Assembly: GCA_016217965.1 (NCBI GenBank)
Contig: JACRFI010000006.1
Location: 1 to 54,240 of the forward strand
Direction: 5' to 3'
From: Candidatus Kaiserbacteria bacterium
Lineage (GTDB): Bacteria > Patescibacteriota > Minisyncoccia > Phycocordibacterales > UBA2100
Length of the DNA: 54,240 nt
Part shown: positions 1 to 7,363 of the stretch, one piece after another
Position numbering within the stretch: position 1 is the first letter of the stretch
Layout: each line of letters starts with the position of its first letter
Program-made: the position numbers and the translations under genes
Notes under the pieces: generated by a model
What the model was told of the DNA's origin: nothing
Databases searched by the model: none
Seen by the model: the letters and a program-made list of their open reading frames with translations, nothing else

Positions 1-168
1 GTATCATCACCACAGGTCGGAGAACCTTGCCGACTATGTGAGGGAATTCTGCTTCCGATTTTCCTCACCCGAATTATTCAAAAACCCCAGCTTTTACTTA
101 ACAAAATCATTAACCCTTGTGACAACTGCTTTCTAATACCTTCCGACCCAAAGTGCTATAGTACCTCG
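1..168. other. Leading stretch without a recognised gene
   Basis: I see no supportable coding region here. The last bases hold the promoter of the helicase gene that follows. The rest could be the edge of a neighbouring intergenic region. Confidence 0.4.
154..162 (+). promoter_or_regulatory. Extended -10 promoter of the helicase gene
   Basis: TGC followed by TATAGT forms an extended -10 element. Only six bases separate it from the GTG start at 169, so the predicted transcript begins at or within a base or two of the start codon. This supports GTG 169 as the start. Confidence 0.6.
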
Positions 169-2049
169 GTGCCACCCTACCTTATTGGTCTCAACCCCGG
201 TCAAAAGGAAGCTGTACTCTACCAGAGCGGCCCCTTACTTATCATCGCCGGGGCGGGAGCCGGGAAAACCAAGACCATAACGCACCGGCTCGCCCATCTT
301 GCACATAGCGGTGTCCCCGCGCACCGCCTGCTGGCTGTAACGTTCACGAACAAGGCAGCAGGTGAGATGCGGGAACGGGTGGAAAAACTCATGAAGGGAG
401 GCGACATGCCCTTCGTATCCACCTTCCACTCTCTTTCAGTGCGCCTCCTGCGGGAATTTGCAGAAAGCGCGGGGCTTTCACGACATTTCGCCATTTGGGA
501 CAGGGATGACAGCATCCGTGCAATAAAAACGCTCCTCAAAGAAGGTGGCTACGAGAACAGGTACAACCCTCGTGCCATCCTCAGCGCGATATCAAAAGCA
601 AAGTCAAAAGGTACCGATCGAGAGGGCTATGAGGCAAGTGCTCATACTTCGTTCGACAGTGCCGTCCTACACATCTGGGAGAGATATGAAGGCAAGGAAA
701 AAGATGAGGACGCGCTCGATTTTGACGACCTTCTTATCCGAACCCTGGAACTGCTCCAAAATAACGACGATATCCTACAGAAACTTAGAGCACGCTGGAC
801 ACACATCACCATAGATGAATACCAGGACACCAATAGCGCACAGTATGAGATCGCGCGGCTGCTTGCGGGAGATGAGAAGAACATCTGCGCGGTCGGAGAC
901 ATAGACCAAAACATCTATAGCTGGCGGGGAGCAGATATAACACACCTTCTCACGTTCGAAAAAACATACCCGGGAACCAAAGTGGTCCTCTTGGAGCAGA
1001 ATTATCGGTCCACAAAGACCATCCTCACCGCGGCAAATTCGGTGATAGCACTAAACAAACGTAGATACGCCAAGAACTTGTTTACAGAAAACGAGACAGG
1101 AGAGGCAATAACGCTCTTTAGCGCACTTGATGAAAAGCAAGAGGCACGATTTGTCGCCGAGCGCGCGAGGGAACTCATTGCGAGTGGCACGCCCCCACCA
1201 GAAATAGCAGTGCTCTACCGAGAGAACTTCCAGTCTCGCGCCCTCGAAGAGGCGTGCATCGAGATGGGGCTGCCGTACCGAGTGTTGGGAACACGCTTCT
1301 TCGAGCGAGCCGAGATAAAAGACCTGCTTTCGTACCTCCGCGCAGCACTGAATCCGCGCTCGAAGAACGATCTCGCCCGCATCGTCTCCTCGCCGCCACG
1401 CGGCATAGGCAAACAGACATTGGAAAAGATGTTAGGAGGAGACGAGATATCACTTTCGCCTGCCGCTAAGGGAAAAATATCTGCATTTCGCACGAGCCTT
1501 GCACGCATGAGAGAAAAAATACAGACCACAAAGGCCTCCGACGCCGTGCACTTCGCCCTCACTGAAAGCGGCATGGAAACTTTCTTCCAAAAAGGCGACG
1601 AAGAAGACCTTGAGAGGCTTGCAAACGTGCGCGAGCTCGTGTCACTCGCGACAAAATACGATGCCCTGCCACCGCCAGAAGGCATTGAACGCCTTCTCGA
1701 AGACGCCGCGCTTATGAGCGAACAAGACTCGCTCGAAACATCAGGGAACGCCATCTCTCTCATGACAGCGCACGCATCAAAAGGCCTTGAATTCGATGTG
1801 GTTTTCGTGACAGGGCTCGAGCAGGGCCTCTTTCCTTCGGTGCGTGAATCTAATGATCGCGACGAAGAAGAAGAGCGGCGCCTTTTTTATGTCGCGATGA
1901 CTCGTGCGCGCAAGCAACTCTTTCTCACCTATGCGCTCACGCGCCTCAAGTACGGCAGCCGTGAATACACTGCCCCTTCCGAATTTTTTGATGACATTGA
2001 TGAGCGGCTTGTCACGGCAGGAGCGGAGCACGAATACGTGATACGGTAA
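169..2049 (+). CDS. UvrD/PcrA-type superfamily 1A DNA helicase
   Basis: ATP-dependent 3'-5' DNA helicase of the UvrD/PcrA/Rep group, expected to act in DNA repair and replication-fork maintenance in the cytoplasm. The 626-residue protein shows the SF1A motifs in order: Q motif near residue 12, Walker A GAGAGKT with K33, motif II DEYQD, motif III with QNIYSWRGAD, motif IV LEQNYRS, motif V with TAHASKGLEFD, and motif VI with FYVAMTRAR. It is somewhat shorter than typical PcrA (about 720 residues) and has no obvious C-terminal RNA-polymerase-binding tail. GTG is chosen as start because it lies six bases after an extended -10. The stop is four bases before ksgA, so the two are probably one transcript. 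UvrD and PcrA cannot be told apart by eye. Confidence 0.95.
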   Translation: MPPYLIGLNPGQKEAVLYQSGPLLIIAGAGAGKTKTITHRLAHLAHSGVPAHRLLAVTFTNKAAGEMRERVEKLMKGGDMPFVSTFHSLSVRLLREFAESAGLSRHFAIWDRDDSIRAIKTLLKEGGYENRYNPRAILSAISKAKSKGTDREGYEASAHTSFDSAVLHIWERYEGKEKDEDALDFDDLLIRTLELLQNNDDILQKLRARWTHITIDEYQDTNSAQYEIARLLAGDEKNICAVGDIDQNIYSWRGADITHLLTFEKTYPGTKVVLLEQNYRSTKTILTAANSVIALNKRRYAKNLFTENETGEAITLFSALDEKQEARFVAERARELIASGTPPPEIAVLYRENFQSRALEEACIEMGLPYRVLGTRFFERAEIKDLLSYLRAALNPRSKNDLARIVSSPPRGIGKQTLEKMLGGDEISLSPAAKGKISAFRTSLARMREKIQTTKASDAVHFALTESGMETFFQKGDEEDLERLANVRELVSLATKYDALPPPEGIERLLEDAALMSEQDSLETSGNAISLMTAHASKGLEFDVVFVTGLEQGLFPSVRESNDRDEEEERRLFYVAMTRARKQLFLTYALTRLKYGSREYTAPSEFFDDIDERLVTAGAEHEYVIR

Positions 2050-2053
2050 GCGT

Positions 2054-2836
2054 GTGAGACAGAGGCTTGGACAACATTTCTTAAAAGCATCGTGGGCTGC
2101 TGCAGCACTCGCCGACGCCGCGAAGATAAAAAAGACTGACACGATCCTCGAGATAGGGCCGGGGAGAGGGGCGCTAACGGATGAGCTCTTGAAACGCGCA
2201 GGTCGCGTCATCGCGATTGAAAAAGACGCAGCACTAGTAGGGACGATGCGCGAGAAATACAGGGACTCTATTGCGAACGGGACACTCGATGTGATCGAGG
2301 GCGACATCCGCGACGCGTCGCCCCAAAAACTGGGGCTTGCCGCGGGATCGTACATGCTCGCAGCAAATATCCCGTACTACATCACTGGTGACATACTACG
2401 GCAATTTCTGTCCACACAAGAGCAACCGAGAACAATCGTGCTACTCGTGCAGAAGGAAGTCGCACAAAGGATAGCGAGAGATACAAAAGAGAGCATCTTG
2501 TCGCTTTCCGTAAAAGCATATGGCACACCTCGGTATGTAAAGACCGTTACTGCAGGAAATTTCTCGCCTCCGCCCTCTGTGGATTCAGCGATACTCTCTA
2601 TAGAGCACATTTCACGGGACGCGTTCCAAGCCATACGTGAGGACGCTTTTTTCCGAATCGTAAAAATGGGTTTCTCGTCAAAAAGAAAAGTGTTGCGCTC
2701 AAATTTAGCGCGTATCGCACAGAAAGAAACAATTGCGCGCGCTTTCGAGAAATGCGGAATTCCTCTTGATACTCGCGCAGAAGACGTTCCGCTTGAGAGG
2801 TGGCTCTATCTTACAAAAGAATTATCAATGGCGTAA
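2054..2836 (+). CDS. ksgA: 16S rRNA (adenine1518/1519-N6)-dimethyltransferase KsgA
   Basis: Dimethylates two adjacent adenines in the 3' terminal helix of 16S rRNA, using S-adenosylmethionine, late in small-subunit assembly. The 260-residue protein begins with the family-typical RLGQHFL, followed by SAM motif I EIGPGRGALT (about residues 31-40), acidic motif EGDIRD, and the catalytic NIPYY loop. FSPPPSVDSA and the C-terminal helical domain are also as in the family. Length is normal. The start is GTG, four bases after the helicase stop, with no Shine-Dalgarno sequence, which suggests translation coupled to the upstream gene. Two hairpins follow the stop. Confidence 0.96.
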   Translation: MRQRLGQHFLKASWAAAALADAAKIKKTDTILEIGPGRGALTDELLKRAGRVIAIEKDAALVGTMREKYRDSIANGTLDVIEGDIRDASPQKLGLAAGSYMLAANIPYYITGDILRQFLSTQEQPRTIVLLVQKEVAQRIARDTKESILSLSVKAYGTPRYVKTVTAGNFSPPPSVDSAILSIEHISRDAFQAIREDAFFRIVKMGFSSKRKVLRSNLARIAQKETIARAFEKCGIPLDTRAEDVPLERWLYLTKELSMA

Positions 2837-2842
2837 AGAGAG

Positions 2843-2903
2843 GTGAGAGAGTGTCTCTCTCACTTGGAGAGAGTGGGTGATAAAAGATTTAAAATCTTTT
2901 ATC
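2843..2903. terminator. Tandem hairpins between convergent genes
   Basis: Two inverted repeats lie between ksgA and the convergent LTD gene. One has 8-bp arms (2843-2850 with 2856-2863). The other has 11-bp arms (2879-2889 with 2893-2903) that read almost identically on both strands. A bidirectional terminator is the likely role, although the T-run is short. The second hairpin ends just before the LTD gene's stop codon. Confidence 0.55.
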
Positions 2904-3870
2904 TTCCGGGGGTAGGAACTGAACGGCTGACCCAATCCGAGGCCGAATTAGTATCACGCGTCACTGATGAGCGCGCCATCGAGTATCCTTTTTGTACCGT
3001 TCTCACCGCCGGAGAGAATCCATTCGTGTTCGAACCCCACGACACCGCGTCAATGATGGTACCCTCGCTGTTCCGCATCCGAACCACGTCGCCAGTATTC
3101 GAAAGGCCGCTTCCTATGAGACTCCCGATGGATATTCCTGTCGCGCCTGGCCAGTACGTAAGAATGGCGGAGGATGAGACGATGAGAATATACGCCTTCG
3201 AAGGCAGTGTGACGCCTGACGGAATAGTGTCGCTTGCTCCTGCATTTTGAATGCTCCAGCCAGAGAGGTCTACGCTCGATGCGGTACCATTGTATATCTC
3301 TACCCATTCATGCGCTGGATCCGTGCCGTGGGATTCATCCACGTTGTAAAAAACTTCGCTGATAAGCACACGATTCACTGCTTGCTCACCCTGATTGATA
3401 ATGTACGGATCCTGCATTTTGGCTGTTTCAGCAAGCGCCGCAGAGGGCGCCTTTGATGCAGAGGGCGCTTTCACGGATTTCGAAGCCACTACCTGCATTG
3501 AACTTGATGGTGGTTCTGCAGCAGGAGGAGGAACGTATGTCGGTGCTGCTTCACCACTTGAACCCATCATCATGATTGCGATGGCCGGCTGCACATAAAT
3601 AGGGCTCACTGACCACAAGCAATCGTACGGAATGCTGGTGAGGCCGAGGAGCCACTGCCCTACATTGCGTGGCGGCCCGAATTGGTACGTTTTTGTCGAA
3701 CGCGTCCACACATAATCGCCGGGAACGGGCGCGCTAAGCCGCGCAAAAATGGTTTCGTTATAGCAGACATGGTGGACAGTGATCCTGCCGCCAAACGGAA
3801 ACGCGTGCGCGAAGATCGGCACAAACACAGAGAACAACACAGCCGCGATTATTCCGCGCTTGAAATTCAT
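2899..3870 (-). CDS. Secreted lamin-tail-domain protein
   Basis: A 323-residue exported protein of unknown role. It has an N-terminal signal peptide (MNFKRGI plus a hydrophobic stretch ending AHA-FPFGG), a Cys-containing middle, a Pro/Ala/Ser-rich linker, and a C-terminal lamin tail domain (LTD). The LTD is recognised by LISEVFYN, HEWVEIYNG, VDLSGWSI, and VVRMRNSEGTIIDAVSWG. In bacteria this Ig-like fold is found on surface or secreted proteins and is thought to mediate binding. The start at 3870 is preferred over an upstream in-frame codon because an extended -10 lies seven bases before it. A second LTD-like protein is encoded at 36322-37314. Confidence 0.8.
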   Translation of the reverse strand: MNFKRGIIAAVLFSVFVPIFAHAFPFGGRITVHHVCYNETIFARLSAPVPGDYVWTRSTKTYQFGPPRNVGQWLLGLTSIPYDCLWSVSPIYVQPAIAIMMMGSSGEAAPTYVPPPAAEPPSSSMQVVASKSVKAPSASKAPSAALAETAKMQDPYIINQGEQAVNRVLISEVFYNVDESHGTDPAHEWVEIYNGTASSVDLSGWSIQNAGASDTIPSGVTLPSKAYILIVSSSAILTYWPGATGISIGSLIGSGLSNTGDVVRMRNSEGTIIDAVSWGSNTNGFSPAVRTVQKGYSMARSSVTRDTNSASDWVSRSVPTPGR

Positions 3871-3877
3871 TTTAACA

Positions 3878-3886
3878 ATCGTACCA
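3878..3886 (-). promoter_or_regulatory. Extended -10 promoter of the LTD gene
   Basis: On the minus strand TGG precedes TACGAT, and seven bases then separate it from ATG 3870. The upstream candidate start would lie upstream of this promoter, so the -10 decides the start. Confidence 0.5.
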
Positions 3887-3949
3887 CAGCCCACCTTAGG
3901 ATATTCGCATTTCTCACTTGATACTTGATACCTATACTTGCCTGCCCCG

Positions 3950-3978
3950 TTGCAAGCTTGCTTTGCTTCGGGGATACT
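3950..3978 (+). promoter_or_regulatory. Promoter of the T4SS-like cluster
   Basis: TTGCAA (3950-3955) and GATACT (3973-3978) are separated by 17 bases, a standard sigma70 layout. Transcription would begin near 3985, only a few bases before ATG 3989. This rules out the longer in-frame start at 3938. Confidence 0.55.
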
Positions 3979-3988
3979 TATCTCTACA

Positions 3989-4867
3989 ATGCATTGGTTC
4001 GCCGCTCATGCGTACATTACCGGACTTATCGTCGCCGGATTTCTTTTATTGTCAGGCACCGTGCTCGTGTCACAACGAGCGCCACTCTCCGGAGTAGATT
4101 CGAATACAACCTGGAGTGGCGCTGGCATTTCCCTTTTTAGCGGGCTCCAGCGCGGCAGCGCACCTCAAGAGACGCGAATACGGACCGAAGACCTCCTTGG
4201 AGGGCAATTGAAAAACAGCCCGTACACGATATTGCCTGTCGGCGGAGCAGCCTTCGAGCAGACGCCTGGAACAGAATTCAATTGGGAAGCGCTCATGGCG
4301 GAGCTCATTAGGCAGCCAGGATCGGGCACCCAATCGACTGAGGCGACAAACCTTGGGGTGTACGCCTTCATTCCTCAAGGCCTCATTGCAGTGAAAGAGG
4401 CGAGCCAAGAGAGAAATGAGACTCAAGACATCCTCTTCGAGTACGGAAATACAATTGGTTCATTTATCCTCGCGTTCGACGATTCTCATGGAAATATGCT
4501 CCAAGTCCTCAAGGACGCGTACCAGGATCGCGGAAATGCGCAAAAAGTAGCTGCTGCGGCTCAGATCGGGCGGGATTACGCGCAACTAGGAGCAGAATTG
4601 GAGAGTATCAGCGCACCATCAGAGGTCGGTGGGCTCCACCAGAGGCTTGCGGATGCATATAAAAAAGTGGGTCAACTGATGATAGCGAAAGTGCAATCAA
4701 AAAATGATGATGACTTCCTCGCCGCGGTACATGCATACAATGCCGGCGTCGACCAGTTCCAAAAAGACTACCTTGCGCTCGTCAACTTATTCGCTGTCGC
4801 GGAAGTCGAGTTCAGTGACTACGATCCGGGACGCGTCTTCATGTTTCAGTCAACATCCGGCTTCTAA
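3989..4867 (+). CDS. Membrane-anchored helical protein of the T4SS-like cluster, unknown
   Basis: I do not recognise this 292-residue protein. One N-terminal membrane helix (about residues 10-29) is followed by a long extracytoplasmic region with a Ser/Gly-rich start and a mainly helical, Ala/Gln/Glu-rich C-terminal half. The next gene has the same plan: an N-terminal anchor and a helical C-terminal half with similarly spaced LH, Tyr and Ala residues. The pair may be distant paralogues. As the first gene of the secretion cluster it may be a surface or periplasmic component. The ATG at 3989 is chosen because the promoter overlaps the upstream candidate. Confidence 0.7.
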   Translation: MHWFAAHAYITGLIVAGFLLLSGTVLVSQRAPLSGVDSNTTWSGAGISLFSGLQRGSAPQETRIRTEDLLGGQLKNSPYTILPVGGAAFEQTPGTEFNWEALMAELIRQPGSGTQSTEATNLGVYAFIPQGLIAVKEASQERNETQDILFEYGNTIGSFILAFDDSHGNMLQVLKDAYQDRGNAQKVAAAAQIGRDYAQLGAELESISAPSEVGGLHQRLADAYKKVGQLMIAKVQSKNDDDFLAAVHAYNAGVDQFQKDYLALVNLFAVAEVEFSDYDPGRVFMFQSTSGF

Positions 4868-4881
4868 TTTCTAAATCACGG

Positions 4882-4887
4882 TATACT
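4882..4887 (+). promoter_or_regulatory. -10 element before the second cluster gene
   Basis: TATACT is followed by seven bases and then GTG 4895. A leaderless transcript starting at this gene is predicted, so the cluster may have internal promoters. Confidence 0.5.
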
Positions 4888-4894
4888 TAACGCC

Positions 4895-5725
4895 GTGAGA
4901 GATAGCGCCTCGCATATCATCGCAACAGCCGGGCTAGCAGCGGCAACACTTCTCGCCGCCCTAGGTTGGCAGCTTGGAGAATACTGGCCTCATGAGCGGG
5001 CAAGTGCCGAGAGGCTCCAATATGTGCGAAATGAACCAAAAGAAACGCGGATTTCAGGAGAAAAAAACACTGCGTGGCGTGATGAACTCATGCGCCTGGG
5101 GCTTATCGCATCATCAACAGCGTTGAGCGCAACATCGAGTGACCCACTTTCGGCATTTGGCAATGCCGTAGCGGAAGAATTCGCGCACAGATACTTTTCA
5201 CTTAAGGAATCTGGCACGTATTCACCAGAAAAAGGCGCTGAACTTGGCGCTGCGCTTGGTGCAAACATCCGCACCCCCTCTGACTATTCACTGCACGGTG
5301 TAGACGAACTCGTTCTGGATACCGACACCTCCATGACGCGCGTGCTCGAGTACCGGAGCGATATGCGTGATGCGCTCGCAATGCTCATTACACAAGATCC
5401 ACCCGAATTCGAAACATATGCCCTCTATGTGGAGACTCAAAATCCCGAACGATTGCGCGAGCTGGAACAGGCGCAACGTCGTTACCAAAGCGCAGAAACT
5501 TCTGCACTAGCGGTAGTGGTTCCGCAGGATGCGGCTGAATTGCATATCAGAGCCGTGAATGCGCTCGGCTCATACGCCCATACTCTGGAGCAACTTATCC
5601 GCTATAGTAGCTCGCCATTCACCTCTCTTGCCATTTTAAGGACATATAATGAAGCAGAGCGCGAAATGCTCTACGCATTTGACGCGCTGTCTGGTTATTA
5701 TGTACGAAAGAGCACGGAGAAATAA
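4895..5725 (+). CDS. Membrane-anchored helical protein of the T4SS-like cluster, unknown
   Basis: An unrecognised 276-residue protein with one N-terminal hydrophobic segment (about residues 8-25) and a mostly helical, charged remainder rich in Ala, Glu and Arg. Its arrangement resembles that of the preceding gene, suggesting a duplicated component. The start is GTG, seven bases after TATACT. The end overlaps the next gene by 26 bases, so the two are translated from the same message. Confidence 0.7.
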   Translation: MRDSASHIIATAGLAAATLLAALGWQLGEYWPHERASAERLQYVRNEPKETRISGEKNTAWRDELMRLGLIASSTALSATSSDPLSAFGNAVAEEFAHRYFSLKESGTYSPEKGAELGAALGANIRTPSDYSLHGVDELVLDTDTSMTRVLEYRSDMRDALAMLITQDPPEFETYALYVETQNPERLRELEQAQRRYQSAETSALAVVVPQDAAELHIRAVNALGSYAHTLEQLIRYSSSPFTSLAILRTYNEAEREMLYAFDALSGYYVRKSTEK

Positions 5726-7361
5726 CGCCCTAAATATACTAAGCATTGCAGCGCTCGCTTCTGCGCTGTTGATTCCAATGTTCTCAGAAGCAGCGCCCCA
5801 GTGTAGGGACGGCATTCTGTACGACACAGCGAATGGGCAAGAGATACAAGTCGGTACATGCGCGAACGGCCAAGCAACAGCGTCAGCGAATAATTCACTT
5901 CTACGTGACGGCATCTTTGGATGCAATGCCTCGAAGTACGCGAACATTGGAACATTGACCGCAGTCGGCGGTATCTATGTCCCAGTGAACGATGCGGCGG
6001 TCACCATTAACACAGGGTATCTCGTGTACAAAGAATGCATTCTTGATGGTGTCGTAACCAAAATAAGCGAAGCTGCGCGAACAGAACTGGCAGGAAATAT
6101 TTTGCGGCAACTAACAACGGCACGGCAAGGACGTGCAATGTACGTAGTAAACCAAGAAGAGGAGCTGATGTCTGGCGCCGACCAGATCGTCCTCCTTGGT
6201 GTTGATAACGCAAACATTGGCAGCATGTGTCCCGCATTCAAGAATCAGGTCCGGAGTGCGGTCGTTCGAAACTATCTCATGACGCGCAACGCACCAACTG
6301 CCGATTTGGAGTGCACGGCCCCGCAGTCAGAAGAGACTACGTGGTCGAGTTTTTACGCACTCGCAGACCCCGCCAACACTCCCGTCGGCGCATACTACCT
6401 TCTTGAGAACGCGATTGGTGATTCCATTTCAACATACGCATATAATCAACGAGAGCAGTGGGGATGGGGCAACGGGTTTTATGCAGTAACCGACGATGTG
6501 GAAAATCCGCTCGCGAAAAAAGTCCAGACGCCCAGCTACTTGGTAGCGCAAGGTGCAGGGCAGGCAGTCACGTCTGGATTCCGTTGCCTTGAGGGGGCAG
6601 ATGAGCTCAGCGAGGTGTGCGCGCCAATGTTCAGCGGCTTGTCGACACAAGTAATATCAAGCGCTACTGGGCTCACAGGCCTATCACAGGCACTGAACGG
6701 CATCCCTTCATACATAAGCCAAATGGTTGGAGATGCCAGTACCGCTGTACGGCAGGAAGCAGTGAACGCTGCACTCAATATTCTTGTAACGTCACGGCAG
6801 GTTGAGGCGCTGTATAAACAAGCGAAGGAGGGAATTGTAAATATTCTAACGAACGCAATCAACAAGCTGAGGGGTGCCGAGAAAGCATGCTGGGATCTCA
6901 TTATCGAAAAGGTATGTGTGTCAAAACCCGGGCAGGACAATCGCTGTCCCGCTGTAGGGGGAGGTACGCTGCATGTGCGCACGTCGACAGAATTCTCGCA
7001 AGCAGTTATTGATGCGCAAATTGCGCCAATCGCAACTATTGCAGCAGAGGACTTGAAAAAGGCAGAAGCGGCAGTGAAAAAAATAGAGGAACTCATTACA
7101 GCGGTCACCAACACCTCCTCTGCATCCGGACAACGCGCTGCGCTTGAACTTCTCGATCAACTCGTCGCCAACGGACTTCTTCATACCTCTTCGCAGGCGC
7201 AGAACGCAAACAAACAGTTTGAAGACGTAACAACAAGTGCGAATCAACTGGTCGAAGACACGCTTAAAGCATGGGGCGATTCGACTGACCCGAACGTTGG
7301 TTGGTGCAACGTAAACAACAACTCTGTTCTAAATATGTGGAAGGATAGATGGAAGATATAA
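5700..7361 (+). CDS. Exported Cys-containing protein of the T4SS-like cluster, unknown
   Basis: A 553-residue exported protein that I cannot assign to a family. It has a clear signal peptide (basic MYERARRNN, a hydrophobic core, and likely cleavage after SEA before APQCRDG). The mature part carries scattered cysteines that could form disulfides outside the membrane. A C-terminal third looks helical, with heptad-like KKAEAAVKKIEELI. The start at 5700 is chosen because it begins directly before the signal peptide; an upstream in-frame ATG adds a non-signal extension. It lies directly before a VirB6-like gene, so it may be a periplasmic or surface part of the apparatus. Confidence 0.7.
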   Translation: MYERARRNNALNILSIAALASALLIPMFSEAAPQCRDGILYDTANGQEIQVGTCANGQATASANNSLLRDGIFGCNASKYANIGTLTAVGGIYVPVNDAAVTINTGYLVYKECILDGVVTKISEAARTELAGNILRQLTTARQGRAMYVVNQEEELMSGADQIVLLGVDNANIGSMCPAFKNQVRSAVVRNYLMTRNAPTADLECTAPQSEETTWSSFYALADPANTPVGAYYLLENAIGDSISTYAYNQREQWGWGNGFYAVTDDVENPLAKKVQTPSYLVAQGAGQAVTSGFRCLEGADELSEVCAPMFSGLSTQVISSATGLTGLSQALNGIPSYISQMVGDASTAVRQEAVNAALNILVTSRQVEALYKQAKEGIVNILTNAINKLRGAEKACWDLIIEKVCVSKPGQDNRCPAVGGGTLHVRTSTEFSQAVIDAQIAPIATIAAEDLKKAEAAVKKIEELITAVTNTSSASGQRAALELLDQLVANGLLHTSSQAQNANKQFEDVTTSANQLVEDTLKAWGDSTDPNVGWCNVNNNSVLNMWKDRWKI

Positions 7362-7363
7362 AT

